Source: Labilibacter marinus
GTDB lineage: Bacteria; Bacteroidota; Bacteroidia; Bacteroidales; Marinilabiliaceae
Length of the DNA stretch: 64,000 nucleotides
Direction: 5' to 3'
NCBI RefSeq assembly: GCF_001659685.2
Contig: NZ_LXYE02000044.1
Location: 82,642 to 146,641 of the forward strand
How positions within the stretch are numbered: the stretch's first letter is position 1; each line of letters starts with the position of its first letter. Below are positions 1 to 8,292 of the stretch, one piece after another. The position numbers and the translations under genes were made by a program. A model generated the notes under the pieces. That model saw nothing but the letters and a program-made list of their open reading frames with translations, was not told where the DNA came from and ran no database searches.

Positions 1-905
1 GCTTGCCCATTACCATTTTACTTGGCTTTGGCATAGGTATGATTATATTCCCTGACTTTTCGTGGATTGAAGTGGCTATTCTGAGTACTATCTTAGCTCC
101 AACAGATGCAGCATTAGGAGAGCCTGTTGTATCAAACAAGTCTGTTCCTTCAAAAATTAGAGAAGGAATTAACGTTGAAAGTGGCCTCAACGATGGTATT
201 TGTGTTCCTATCCTAATGCTATTATTGGCGTTTCACTCAATGAGTAGTAATGATCCTGTTTCATTCAGTTATGGATTAAGTCTTTTTGCGCAAGAAATAG
301 GGATAGGAGTTTTAGTTGGTGCATCCATTGCTTTTATAGGTGATATTTTAATAAAAAGAGGGATCAGGAAAGAATGGATCGAGTCATCATGGAAACCCTC
401 CATCATCATACTAATGTCCTTAAGTTCTTTTTTATTGGCTCAAACTTTAGGAGGTAGCGGTTTTATTGCTTGTTTTATTGGTGGAATTGTTTTTAACATC
501 CGATTTAAATCGAATAAAGTAGAATATTTAGAAGGCAGCGAAGCCATAGGAAAAATCCTTAATGCGATAGTATGGGTTATATTCGGTAGCGTTATTACAG
601 GTAGAATTATTCATCTGCTTACTTGGGAGATTGTTTTATATTCGATACTAAGCCTGACCATAATAAGAATAGTTCCTGTATTACTCTCATTGTTTAATGC
701 AAAAGTAAGCTCATACGCCAAGTTATTCACAGCATGGTTTGGCCCTAGAGGATTAGCCAGTATAGTATTTGCTATTATGGTTTTAGAGGAACACTTACCG
801 CATGGCAACACTATTGTTATCACAACCTTTTTTACCATATTATTGAGTGTGTTTGCACATGGCATAAGCGCTAATCCTATGGCAAAGGCGTTTATTAAAA
901 AATAA
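1..905 (+). CDS. Na+/H+ antiporter, CPA1/NhaP type (5' truncated by window)
   Basis: Membrane exchanger that swaps Na+ (or K+) for protons. The visible 300 residues are the C-terminal part; the reading frame runs off the left edge, so the true start is outside. The conserved helix region carries APTDAALGEPVV followed by KIREGINVESGLNDG, the CPA1 ion-binding signature with paired acidic residues. Several further hydrophobic segments follow, ending in a late FGPRGLASIVFA motif typical of the family. No cytosolic TrkA-type tail is attached. The stop is followed at once by a hairpin shared with the convergent neighbour. Ion specificity cannot be read from sequence. Confidence 0.88.
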   Translation, partial: LPITILLGFGIGMIIFPDFSWIEVAILSTILAPTDAALGEPVVSNKSVPSKIREGINVESGLNDGICVPILMLLLAFHSMSSNDPVSFSYGLSLFAQEIGIGVLVGASIAFIGDILIKRGIRKEWIESSWKPSIIILMSLSSFLLAQTLGGSGFIACFIGGIVFNIRFKSNKVEYLEGSEAIGKILNAIVWVIFGSVITGRIIHLLTWEIVLYSILSLTIIRIVPVLLSLFNAKVSSYAKLFTAWFGPRGLASIVFAIMVLEEHLPHGNTIVITTFFTILLSVFAHGISANPMAKAFIKK

Positions 906-907
906 GC

Positions 908-941
908 TAAAAAAAAGGAGTTGAGACAAATCCCAACTCCT
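908..941 (-). terminator. Terminator hairpin between convergent genes
   Basis: Stem AGGAGTTGAG (916-925) pairs with CCCAACTCCT (932-941), nine of ten positions, loop ACAAAT. The A-run at 908-915 becomes a U-tract on the minus strand, so it mainly ends the barrel-gene operon on that strand, and may also stop antiporter transcription. Confidence 0.7.
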
Positions 942-964
942 AATATCTAAGTTTAATCTTTTCC

Positions 965-1567
965 TTAATAAATATACTTAAAACCAAACGAAAGTGTCAA
1001 CCAGCTTTCGGCATCATGCTTTTGGGTTTTAACAGCCATATTGTACTCAGCATTTATATTAAAGTTGGTTCTAAAATTTATAGGAATACTAACACCTGCT
1101 TGTGGTGTTAAACCAAAATGCCAAACACTAGTTTTTGTACCATATAAACCAATGTTACGTTCCTTTTCAATATAATAAGTACCCATACCAAGTCCAACAT
1201 GTGGAATAACCTTTGACTCTTGACCTGTTGGATAATACAATCCTTTTGCTAATAAAGGTATACTCGAAATATACCTATATTGCTTACCTGTAATCGCTCC
1301 ATTCTTTATAGGATAGGTATCCTTAGCTAGCTCCTTATAAAAGGTTTGAAAATTGGTCTGAAACCCAATACTTGCCTTATCATCTGCAATAAATCGCCCA
1401 ACCTCAATTCCTAGTCCTCTAAAACTTGTTTGGTCAATAAAATCCTTCGTATCCCCCATGGCAAAGCCAATTGGATAACTAATGATTGAATACTTTTCTT
1501 GTGCTATTCCAGAAACTCCCATTAGTATCAAAAAAATGGAAATATATAAAGTTCTCATATTATTCAT
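965..1567 (-). CDS. Outer membrane beta-barrel protein, small
   Basis: About 200 residues. I chose the ATG at 1567 (MNNMRTLYIS) because the longer frame opens with TTG and would crowd the preceding stop at 1584; an ATG at 1558 is also possible. A signal peptide (hydrophobic core ISIFLILMGVSG, cleavage near AQ) is followed by alternating polar/aromatic strands and an aromatic C-terminal end FGFKYIY, as expected for an eight-strand outer membrane barrel. It is the last gene of a tight minus-strand operon after DUF4251 and DUF4136 genes. Specific role unknown; general porin-like/OmpA-like barrel is the limit of what can be said. Confidence 0.7.
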   Translation of the reverse strand: MNNMRTLYISIFLILMGVSGIAQEKYSIISYPIGFAMGDTKDFIDQTSFRGLGIEVGRFIADDKASIGFQTNFQTFYKELAKDTYPIKNGAITGKQYRYISSIPLLAKGLYYPTGQESKVIPHVGLGMGTYYIEKERNIGLYGTKTSVWHFGLTPQAGVSIPINFRTNFNINAEYNMAVKTQKHDAESWLTLSFGFKYIY

Positions 1568-1583
1568 GTTTATAGATTTCAAA

Positions 1584-2261
1584 TTAATTTTCGTAAGGAG
1601 CTTGACTAAACATATCGTCTATTCCTATCTCTAATCGTTTGCTGATATACGAATCAGAACCTCTTAATAAGCCATTGACAGCACCTCTAAAATAAACTGG
1701 GTAAATTTCTTTACTAGGTTCGTTAGGCATAGGTAAAGGATTCATTAAGTCAGCAAACTCCACCAACAAGGTACCCGTTGTATAATCGTATGCAACTGGA
1801 TAGCCCCACCAAGGGTAACCTGGGTAGCCCGGATAACCCCAATTAGGATAACCCCAACCTGGGTAATAACCCCAACCTGGATAACCCCACCAGTAATATC
1901 CGTAATTTTCATCTACTATAGCAGATACCAAAACAATAAAATCAGGTTTATTGCTTGGATCATTAGGATCTAATTCTACTCTTGTATAGCCCTTAGCCTC
2001 TAGTTGATCTGCCAGTTGCTCTAATATTTCATCATCAAATTTTCTTTCAACATCATCGTTTTCTTCTCCATTTTTGATATGAACTATCGTATCGTCCATC
2101 GCATAGGTTAATTCACGATCGAAATTAAACTCAGGATCAAAATTGGTTACAGTCACATCTAATTCGTCTACATACTCTGCTCCCATCTTACTACAACTAG
2201 ACATGATGGCTAGTACTAATGCTAACCACACTAATTGTGTTACATTTTTCATTATTCTCAT
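1584..2261 (-). CDS. DUF4136 lipoprotein with Gly/Tyr/Trp/Pro-rich insert
   Basis: Predicted lipoprotein: the N-terminus from ATG 2261 (or 2252) has a hydrophobic stretch ending in the lipobox IMSSC. The longer frame starting at 2339 overlaps the upstream gene and is rejected. The body matches the DUF4136 pattern found in Bacteroidota envelope lipoproteins (DxxFDxE start, TxxPDFxV strand). In the middle sits a striking low-complexity insert built on repeats of GYPGWGY/GYPNWGY, roughly 35 residues almost wholly Gly, Tyr, Trp and Pro. The gene lies 7 nt after the DUF4251 stop and directly before the barrel gene, so the three are probably co-transcribed and act in the same envelope compartment. 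Function of DUF4136 is unknown. Confidence 0.78.
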   Translation of the reverse strand: MRIMKNVTQLVWLALVLAIMSSCSKMGAEYVDELDVTVTNFDPEFNFDRELTYAMDDTIVHIKNGEENDDVERKFDDEILEQLADQLEAKGYTRVELDPNDPSNKPDFIVLVSAIVDENYGYYWWGYPGWGYYPGWGYPNWGYPGYPGYPWWGYPVAYDYTTGTLLVEFADLMNPLPMPNEPSKEIYPVYFRGAVNGLLRGSDSYISKRLEIGIDDMFSQAPYEN

Positions 2262-2268
2262 ATTTAAA

Positions 2269-2844
2269 TTATAAAATTGGCGTTCCTTTATAAACTCTCG
2301 ATTGAGCAACAGGTACCAAAGCACCAGTATATCTAACACTATGCCTGCTATTTCCCTTCACAGTAGCATCTACCATTTGCCCAGTACTATTCGAATTCAT
2401 TCGAATATCAAATACTCCCAAAGAACTACTTACCATAACAACAATATAATAAGTACCTCGTTTCTCATTAAACTCAACTTCGTACTTAGTAACATTACCT
2501 CGTACAGAAACTCCCCCTACTCCATTGGCACCAAGCCCCGAATTACTTCCCAGCTGAACAAAAGCTTTATCGCCCTCAATAGCAATAAAATTTAACGTGC
2601 TCGATACATTTATCGTACCTCCTTTTCTTCCTGATAAACGATCCGCTTCAAGTACCCATTGAGCACTATCCACAGCCACCTTTGTTATCAACCTCAATTG
2701 ATTATCAATAAGCTCTTGTTCTTTCTTTTTTTCTTCCCGTGCCATAGCACGTTTTTCTTTTCTGGTAAGTTCTTTTTCTGCTTCCTGACCATAACTTAGT
2801 ACAACTACCAAGCATAGAGTCAGCAACATAAAAACATGTTTCAT
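2269..2844 (-). CDS. DUF4251 family secreted protein
   Basis: About 191 residues from the ATG at 2844 (MKHVFMLLTL); upstream codons in the longer frame lack a signal-peptide logic. Signal peptide (core LTLCLVVVLSYG, cleavage before QEA) is followed by a highly charged segment (KELTRKEKRAMAREEKKKEQE) and then a beta-rich DUF4251 domain. DUF4251 proteins are common in Bacteroidota and of unknown function. First gene of a three-gene minus-strand operon with a recognisable promoter about 105 nt upstream. Confidence 0.72.
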   Translation of the reverse strand: MKHVFMLLTLCLVVVLSYGQEAEKELTRKEKRAMAREEKKKEQELIDNQLRLITKVAVDSAQWVLEADRLSGRKGGTINVSSTLNFIAIEGDKAFVQLGSNSGLGANGVGGVSVRGNVTKYEVEFNEKRGTYYIVVMVSSSLGVFDIRMNSNSTGQMVDATVKGNSRHSVRYTGALVPVAQSRVYKGTPIL

Positions 2845-2953
2845 AATATTTCTTTTTAAAGTAGAATGGTAGAGCTGAAATAAAAACATAAAGGACAGTT
2901 GTTTAGTTCAGTCTGGTTTAAAATAAATGCCATACTCAGGCACATTACACTAA

Positions 2954-2984
2954 CAAATGTACCTTAAAGCCTTATGCATTCAAA
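2954..2984 (-). promoter_or_regulatory. Bacteroidota promoter for the DUF4251-DUF4136-barrel operon
   Basis: On the minus strand TTTG (2984-2981) is separated by 19 nt from TACATTTG (2961-2954), an exact fit to the family's -33 TTTG and -7 TAnnTTTG consensus. Expected transcript start near 2947, giving a leader of about 100 nt. Confidence 0.6.
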
Positions 2985-3171
2985 ATATTTTATCTTCCTC
3001 AATGCTATTTTAACATTAAACTAACAGAATCGACTTCGCAATAAATTATGTTGTTCATGATTTGTGTTATCTCTTTTTTTAGAAACACACATTAACAATC
3101 TTTAACTGCGTAATAATAAATTTTCATTAAACATGGCGAGCTATTTGTTTTGTTGTATTAAAAGATTGTTT

Positions 3172-4140
3172 ATGGTAAGATTATTCTCTTTTCTAATATG
3201 GATTGGTTTAGCCAATATATCTTATGCACAAAATAAGGGGCATGAGCCAAGCCCAAGTGATTACACCACATTTACATTTTCAATGGATAATGATGTGATG
3301 TTTCAAACCGATTATTATTATACACAAGGCTTGTATATGGAATTAATCGCTCCTTTTTTAAAGAAAAACCCCATCAACTATATTTTCTTTAAGCCTGAAG
3401 ATCGATCCAAAATTATTTATGGCCTTTCCTTTCATCAACAAATGCATACACCTCTGGATATCAAACCTGAAGAAATTCTTTATGGCGATCGACCGTATGC
3501 AGGACTACTATACGCCAAGTCATTTATGAAATACGCCAATGTGGAAAAGAAATATCTATTTAGAAGCGAGTTAGATTTAGGTTTGATTGGCCCCAGTAGT
3601 TTAGCTGGTATAACTCAATATAAATTCCATGAACTAACAGACAATCACGTTCCTAATGGTTGGAAGAATCAGATAAAAGAAGTACCCATTATTAACTACA
3701 ACATGTCTTTGCAAAAAGGGTTGTTTGAGAATGATTATAGCCACATACTGGCGTACGGTAAAACAAGGATTGGCACCATGTATAACGACCTAGAAGTAGG
3801 CTTTAATTATAGAGTAGGTTATGCCAATTCATTTTTTGAATCTATTGGAGAAGACCTATATCTAAAGGACAAAAAACTTCAAGCTTATTTAACTTTTAGT
3901 CCCAATGCCAGATTTGTGGCTTATAACGCAACGCTTCAAGGTAATATGTTATCAAATACAACACAAAGCTATGTAATTCATGGCGAAGATGTGGAAAGAA
4001 TTGTTTATGGTTTTAGAGCCGGATCAGTCATTACTTATAAAGGAATATCTATTGCCTATAAATTACATTGGCAATCTCCCGAGTTTAATAACGGTTTAAA
4101 CCACATGTATCATTCCACTTCTTTTCTATTTAGGTTCTAA
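3172..4140 (+). CDS. Outer membrane lipid A deacylase LpxR family (DUF2219)
   Basis: About 322 residues. I prefer ATG 3172, which puts a clean signal peptide (LFSFLIWIGLANISYA/Q) at the N-terminus; an ATG at 3133 adds 13 residues. The mature start has FSMDNDVMFQTDYYYTQG, matching the LpxR N-D catalytic pair (Asn40-Asp41 here) and the TDxYYTxG motif; GDRPYAGLLY and the segment with YKFHEL (His153, likely the catalytic His) and NGWKNQI complete the family pattern. LpxR removes the 3'-acyloxyacyl group of lipid A in the outer membrane; whether this homologue does so is inferred. C-terminal phenylalanine (SFLFRF) fits a barrel protein. Stands alone, with a terminator-like hairpin downstream. Confidence 0.8.
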   Translation: MVRLFSFLIWIGLANISYAQNKGHEPSPSDYTTFTFSMDNDVMFQTDYYYTQGLYMELIAPFLKKNPINYIFFKPEDRSKIIYGLSFHQQMHTPLDIKPEEILYGDRPYAGLLYAKSFMKYANVEKKYLFRSELDLGLIGPSSLAGITQYKFHELTDNHVPNGWKNQIKEVPIINYNMSLQKGLFENDYSHILAYGKTRIGTMYNDLEVGFNYRVGYANSFFESIGEDLYLKDKKLQAYLTFSPNARFVAYNATLQGNMLSNTTQSYVIHGEDVERIVYGFRAGSVITYKGISIAYKLHWQSPEFNNGLNHMYHSTSFLFRF

Positions 4141-4171
4141 CACTTTAAAAGCAATAGACCACGTGTATGCA

Positions 4172-4211
4172 CAAAAAAAAAGTAGCCGTCAAACGTTATG
4201 ACAGCTACTTT
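4172..4211 (-). terminator. Intrinsic terminator of the candidate small RNA
   Basis: Stem arms 4199-4211 and 4179-4191 pair over 13 bp with loop TAACGTT; the A-run 4173-4181 gives a U-tract on the minus strand. The hairpin could also weakly stop the plus-strand deacylase gene. Confidence 0.7.
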
Positions 4212-4246
4212 CAATCTTTAACCAAACCTAACCCTAAACTATGAGT
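4172..4246 (-). ncRNA. Candidate small RNA with own promoter and terminator
   Basis: A complete transcription unit of about 75 nt on the minus strand with no open reading frame of note: promoter at 4282-4252, predicted start near 4246, a single-stranded-looking stretch rich in UUAGGGUUAGGUUUGG, then a 13-bp stem (AAAGUAGCUGUCA with UGACGGCUACUUU, one G-U) and nine U residues. No gene lies downstream on this strand until the promoter of the DUF4251 operon 1.2 kb away, so it is not a leader for one. I do not recognise a known RNA family. Confidence 0.5.
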
Positions 4247-4251
4247 TAATA

Positions 4252-4282
4252 CAAAGATAACTATTCCTTATATATTTCCAAA
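4252..4282 (-). promoter_or_regulatory. Promoter of the candidate small RNA
   Basis: Minus strand TTTG (4282-4279), 19-nt spacer, TATCTTTG (4259-4252): exact match to the Bacteroidota -33/-7 consensus, with no protein gene to serve. The rest of the gap up to 4608 is A/T-rich with no other feature than the sod promoter element. Confidence 0.6.
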
Positions 4283-4528
4283 CATTTCACTGTTTTTTTT
4301 CTAAAAAAAATCACTCTCGCTTCAACGCAAACTATATTCTTGAGCCTTACCTCTACTATTTCACAAGCAGGTACTTCTCCACAGTAAAGAAGTTTTCTTA
4401 TCGTAACAACTTATTTAAACAAGTACATTCCTAGTATTTAGGCTTATTAGTCCAGCTCTATTTATTTAACTCTTTGAATTAATAATTCAATAACACTTAA
4501 AACATGTAGGATTTTATCCTGTATTTTC

Positions 4529-4536
4529 TAAATTTG
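4529..4536 (+). promoter_or_regulatory. Possible -7 element for the superoxide dismutase gene
   Basis: TAAATTTG fits TAnnTTTG; start expected near 4543, leader about 65 nt. No convincing TTTG lies 19-21 nt upstream, so the call is tentative. Confidence 0.35.
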
Positions 4537-4608
4537 TTAATAGTGTACTCTTTATTCTTAATGATTAAAGTGCACAGCAATACAGACAATTATTTAAAAC
4601 AAATTATC

Positions 4609-5184
4609 ATGAAATTTGAATTACCACAATTACCTTATGCCGCTGATGCATTAGAACCTACCATCACAAAAAACACCATTGACTTTCATTATGGCAAACA
4701 TCACCAAGCCTATGTGAACAACTTAAACAACTTGGTTGTTGGTACAGAATTCGAGAATGCAGATTTAGAGACTATCATTAAAAAAGCCGATGGCGGTATT
4801 TTTAATAATGCAGCTCAAGTTTGGAACCACACTTTTTACTTTACTTCATTCTCTCCTGATGGAGGTGGCGAACCCAAAGGAGCATTAGCTGATGCTATTG
4901 CCAAAACATTTGGAAGCTTTGAAGCGTTTAAAGAAACGTTTGCTAAAGCTGCAGCTACTTTATTCGGTTCGGGATGGGCCTGGTTAGTTAAAGATAGCAA
5001 TGGCGAATTAAAGATTGTGCAGACAAGTAATGCTGGTAATCCGATGACAGATGACCTTACTCCTATTTTAACATGTGATGTTTGGGAGCATGCTTATTAT
5101 TTAGATTACCAAAATAAACGCCCTGATTACATCGCTAGCTTTTGGAAGCTGATTGATTGGGATGTTGTAAGTGCCAGAATCTAA
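4609..5184 (+). CDS. sodB: Superoxide dismutase, Fe-type (possibly cambialistic)
   Basis: 191 residues; converts superoxide to oxygen and hydrogen peroxide in the cytoplasm. ATG 4609 gives the family N-terminus MKFELPQLPYAADALEP; a longer frame back to 4534 adds residues that match nothing. Metal ligands are in place: His27 (HYGKHH), His74 (QVWNHTFYF), Asp157 and His161 (DVWEHAYY). The second-sphere Gln70 in NNAAQVW is the iron-enzyme pattern rather than the GGH pattern of manganese enzymes; Bacteroides relatives can use either metal. A nitroreductase gene follows 46 nt later on the same strand, giving a small redox-stress unit ended by a strong terminator. Confidence 0.95.
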   Translation: MKFELPQLPYAADALEPTITKNTIDFHYGKHHQAYVNNLNNLVVGTEFENADLETIIKKADGGIFNNAAQVWNHTFYFTSFSPDGGGEPKGALADAIAKTFGSFEAFKETFAKAAATLFGSGWAWLVKDSNGELKIVQTSNAGNPMTDDLTPILTCDVWEHAYYLDYQNKRPDYIASFWKLIDWDVVSARI

Positions 5185-5230
5185 CAAAGCTTGAAAAAAA
5201 TCTAATTATTTATAATAAATCCCCTTAGTT

Positions 5231-5797
5231 ATGCTTAAAGATCTGATTTTAAAAAACCGAAGTTACAGACGCTTTCACCAAGACCAAGAAGTGAGTCAGG
5301 AGACTCTTTCTGAATTGGTTGAATTAGCTCGACTTTCACCTTCGGCTAGAAATGCGCAACCTTTAAAATACCTTTTGGTCAATAGTCCTGAGCAAAACAG
5401 TATTGTGTTTAAGTATTTATCTTGGGCTGGATATCTACCCAACTGGCACGGGCCAGAAGATGGTGAGAAACCTGCCGCTTACATTATTATGCTTAACGAT
5501 ACTGCTATATCATCTAACTTTTTTAGCGACAATGGTATTGCCGCCCAAAGTATATTGTTAGGAGCGGTTGAAAAAGGCCTAGGAGGATGCATTATCGGAT
5601 CTGTAGAGCGACTTCAAATGCAACGCGAACTAGATATTCCTCAGCAATATAAGATCATTCAGGTTATTGCTATTGGAGTACCTAAGGAAGAAGTAGTAGT
5701 TGAAGAACTAGATAAGGATCATAAATATTGGCGCGATATTAAAGAGGTACACCATGTACCTAAGCGCAGTCTGAAAGATATAATCATCAAGTTATAA
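5231..5797 (+). CDS. Nitroreductase family flavoprotein
   Basis: 188 residues, the length of single-domain nitroreductases, which use FMN and NAD(P)H to reduce nitro-aromatics, quinones or flavins. N-terminal KNRSYRRF is the FMN phosphate-binding segment; LARLSPSARNAQPLKYLLV and the central GIAAQSILLGAVEKGLGGCIIGS are the conserved FMN-contact segments. The C-terminus (HHVPKRSLKDIIIKL) is the usual tail. Placed just after sod and sharing its terminator, so likely co-transcribed. Substrate cannot be assigned. Confidence 0.9.
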   Translation: MLKDLILKNRSYRRFHQDQEVSQETLSELVELARLSPSARNAQPLKYLLVNSPEQNSIVFKYLSWAGYLPNWHGPEDGEKPAAYIIMLNDTAISSNFFSDNGIAAQSILLGAVEKGLGGCIIGSVERLQMQRELDIPQQYKIIQVIAIGVPKEEVVVEELDKDHKYWRDIKEVHHVPKRSLKDIIIKL

Positions 5798-5805
5798 TTG
5801 ACCAT

Positions 5806-5840
5806 AAGAAGGAGTTACATTTTGTTTCTCCTTCTTTTTT
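5806..5840 (+). terminator. Intrinsic terminator after sod-nitroreductase
   Basis: AAGAAGGAG (5806-5814) pairs with CTCCTTCTT (5828-5836), followed by TTTT. Confidence 0.8.
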
Positions 5841-5907
5841 CCCATACCTTCAACCAAAATGATGTAATCTGTGTTTTACTTATAGAACTCCCTAAAACCT
5901 ACTTGTT

Positions 5908-6621
5908 ATGAAATTAAAACATATACTTCCGGTATTGCTATTAGCCATTTGTTCAGTGGCTTCGGCACAGATGCAAAAAGACTCTCTTTTGTTCAGAGGG
6001 GTTATTATGGAAGGAGATAGCCTATTTTCGCTTCCATATGCAAAATACTCTATTAATGATAAATTAAATTTTACCACTAGCGAAGAAGGACAATTTTCGT
6101 TTTGGGCTCAAAATGGTGACGTTGTTCATTTCTCTTACGTTGGCTTTAAACCACTCTATGTTCAGGTAAATGATTCGCTGGCCAATGCTAATTTTTTAAT
6201 GGGTGTATTTTTAAGTAGAGATACCATTGAGTTATCTGAGGTTGTTATTATACCACAGATTATGAACCCGAATGCCATTGCACGTAATATGCCCATGTTG
6301 AGTTCTCAGGATGATATTGTAGCTCAAAACAATGTGGCTACGTCGACTTATCAGGCCAAAACGCAACCTATAAAAGAGTGGGATGCTGAGATGAACCAGA
6401 AGAACTTTTTAGAAGCTAGATCGATGGATGTACAATATAAAACCATGATTCAGCCATCGCAAGTACTAGGAGTTAGTAATGTGGCTATTTCGCAGCAAAT
6501 TGATCGCAGTAAAATTAACAACTTAAAGAAACCACGTAGGCAGTATATCTCACAATCAGAATGGGAATATTTAATAGCCTCTTATGAGGAAAAGATGAAG
6601 AAGAAGTTTGGTGATTACTAA
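5908..6621 (+). CDS. Secreted CarboxypepD_reg-like domain protein
   Basis: 237 residues. Signal peptide MKLKHILPVLLLAICSVASA/Q, then a beta-sandwich of the carboxypeptidase-regulatory-like type (FRGVIMEGDSLFSLPYAKYSIN ... SEEGQFSFWAQNGDVVHFSYVGFKPL), the same module that starts TonB receptors. After it comes a segment with SEVVIIPQI reminiscent of the receptor TonB-box/plug linker, but no plug or barrel follows; the rest is polar and basic (KKPRRQYISQSEWEYLI). Short relatives of this type are common in Bacteroidota with unknown roles. Monocistronic as far as can be seen. Confidence 0.7.
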   Translation: MKLKHILPVLLLAICSVASAQMQKDSLLFRGVIMEGDSLFSLPYAKYSINDKLNFTTSEEGQFSFWAQNGDVVHFSYVGFKPLYVQVNDSLANANFLMGVFLSRDTIELSEVVIIPQIMNPNAIARNMPMLSSQDDIVAQNNVATSTYQAKTQPIKEWDAEMNQKNFLEARSMDVQYKTMIQPSQVLGVSNVAISQQIDRSKINNLKKPRRQYISQSEWEYLIASYEEKMKKKFGDY

Positions 6622-6727
6622 ATCACCACCTCCTTTATCTCTGAAAAAAATATAAATTTCAGCTGATTTCCTGTTTTTTTTTCTGACTTTTGCGTTCTTA
6701 TTATTTAGCGCATAAACATTACCGTAC

Positions 6728-7351
6728 ATGGATTTTACTTTAAATGGAGAGGGTGGATACAGCAAAGTTGAAAGCTATGATGATACCACTACTGAAAAAT
6801 TATCTAACAACTACAGCGAGATAATTGGATTGCTAGGTGAAGATGTAAATCGTGAAGGTTTAGAAAAAACGCCATTACGTGTAGCTAAAGCCATGCAATT
6901 TTTAACACAGGGTTATCAGATGAATCCTGAGGAGATTATTAAATCGGCCATGTTTAAAGAGGATTATCAACAGATGGTCATCGTAAAAGATATTGAGCTA
7001 TACTCTATGTGTGAACACCACATGTTACCTTTCTTTGGAAAAGCTCATGTGGCCTATATTCCACGTCACCATATTACTGGCTTAAGTAAAATTGCCCGCG
7101 TGGTTGAAGCTTTTGCCCGCAGACTGCAAGTACAGGAAAGGTTAACTACACAAATTAAAGATGCTATTCAGAACACTTTAAATCCGTTGGGGGTGGCTGT
7201 AGTTATTGAAGCGCAGCATATGTGTATGCAGATGCGAGGTGTTCAGAAACAACATTCGGAAACTACTACATCTGATTTTACAGGAGCCTTTTTAAATAAT
7301 CAGGCTACACGATCGGAGTTTTTCAATATTATCTCGAACAAATTACACTAA
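6728..7351 (+). CDS. folE: GTP cyclohydrolase I
   Basis: 207 residues; opens GTP to dihydroneopterin triphosphate, first step of folate (and often queuosine) synthesis, in the cytoplasm. Zinc ligands Cys95 and His98 ([11 protein letters not shown]) and Cys166 (QHMCMQMRG) are all present, as are the GTP-site His115 ([10 protein letters not shown]) and the [15 protein letters not shown] segment of the enzyme's helical N-terminal part. ATG 6728 gives an N-terminal extension of usual length. A near-consensus -7 box GACTTTTG lies at 6685-6692. Terminator immediately downstream. Confidence 0.97.
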   Translation: MDFTLNGEGGYSKVESYDDTTTEKLSNNYSEIIGLLGEDVNREGLEKTPLRVAKAMQFLTQGYQMNPEEIIKSAMFKEDYQQMVIVKDIELYSMCEHHMLPFFGKAHVAYIPRHHITGLSKIARVVEAFARRLQVQERLTTQIKDAIQNTLNPLGVAVVIEAQHMCMQMRGVQKQHSETTTSDFTGAFLNNQATRSEFFNIISNKLH

Positions 7352-7359
7352 CACATACA

Positions 7360-7386
7360 AGAGCTTCTCAAAAGGAAGCTCTTTTT
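7360..7386 (+). terminator. Intrinsic terminator after folE
   Basis: AGAGCTTC (7360-7367) pairs with GAAGCTCT (7375-7382), then TTTTT. It abuts the stop codon of the convergent DUF4249 gene. Confidence 0.8.
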
Positions 7387-8286
7387 CTATAAATCTCTCT
7401 GGTCTAATATTTCCTGCGTTACTTTTATAGATTCTTTGGAAACTGAGTACACCCTAAAGAACCCTAATGCACCATTGCTTATATTTGTTGGTACGTTGGC
7501 TGGCGGGCCGCTAAACAAAGGAACTTTGATGCCTGTTTCTTCATTCACAGCTTCAATAAAGTCGTAATAATTTTCGTTTATCGACTGCACCTCTAGCGTA
7601 ACTACATCATCTAGTTGCAAGATATGCTCCGTTGGCTCACCATCTCCATCCTCCTCCACTACGCTTTGCACCCACAGCGTAATTAAATTTCCATTGATAT
7701 ATTTATCTTCTATATACTCTAACTCCGAAATTTGGTCATCGATTAGTACATCATTTAAATAGGCTGCAAAAGCGTAATAATCTTTTGTGGACTCCTCTTC
7801 TTGGGCTGTTAGGTTAATGTGCCATGACTTTTCGCCACGACCTAAACTCCATTCCAACTCAATAAAATGCGTATCCATAGGTGGAGCCATGATATTACTT
7901 CCCTCATACTCCTCCTGTACTCCATCCTCATTAATATCAACACCTGAAATATTTAAAGTATAGGTTTTACCTACTTCCCCCTTGTAAGTTACTGGAATAA
8001 GGTACGAACCTGGATACTCATTCTGTTCTTTTAAAGATATGGTATTCAAGCCATCCGTTAAGCTAACCGTAGCACCTACAACAGGTGGACTAGGTTGGTT
8101 GCTATCAAAAGGACTAGAAACCGACAGGAGAACAAAGTGATTTCTCTCTTCATCCGTAAAACTAGCATCCACCACCAACTGAGGTTCGGTGGTATCAAAA
8201 TCTAAATCAATATCCTCGGTACATGCAGAAAATACTATCAGCACAAAGCTTACTAAAAATGTATATTTGAATTTATATAATTGCAT
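7387..8286 (-). CDS. DUF4249 family lipoprotein, partner of TonB receptor
   Basis: About 299 residues. ATG at 8286 is taken; the longer frame begins with TTG at 8292. The N-terminus MQLYKFKYTFLVSFVLIVFSAC gives a lipobox with Cys22, so the protein should be a surface or outer-membrane lipoprotein. Beta-rich DUF4249 body (DTTEPQLVVDASFTDE, VGATVSLTDG). DUF4249 genes in Bacteroidota nearly always follow a CarboxypepD_reg-containing TonB receptor, as here with 6 nt between stop and start, suggesting a SusD-like accessory role for uptake of an unknown ligand. Confidence 0.85.
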   Translation of the reverse strand: MQLYKFKYTFLVSFVLIVFSACTEDIDLDFDTTEPQLVVDASFTDEERNHFVLLSVSSPFDSNQPSPPVVGATVSLTDGLNTISLKEQNEYPGSYLIPVTYKGEVGKTYTLNISGVDINEDGVQEEYEGSNIMAPPMDTHFIELEWSLGRGEKSWHINLTAQEEESTKDYYAFAAYLNDVLIDDQISELEYIEDKYINGNLITLWVQSVVEEDGDGEPTEHILQLDDVVTLEVQSINENYYDFIEAVNEETGIKVPLFSGPPANVPTNISNGALGFFRVYSVSKESIKVTQEILDQRDL

Positions 8287-8292
8287 CGTCAA

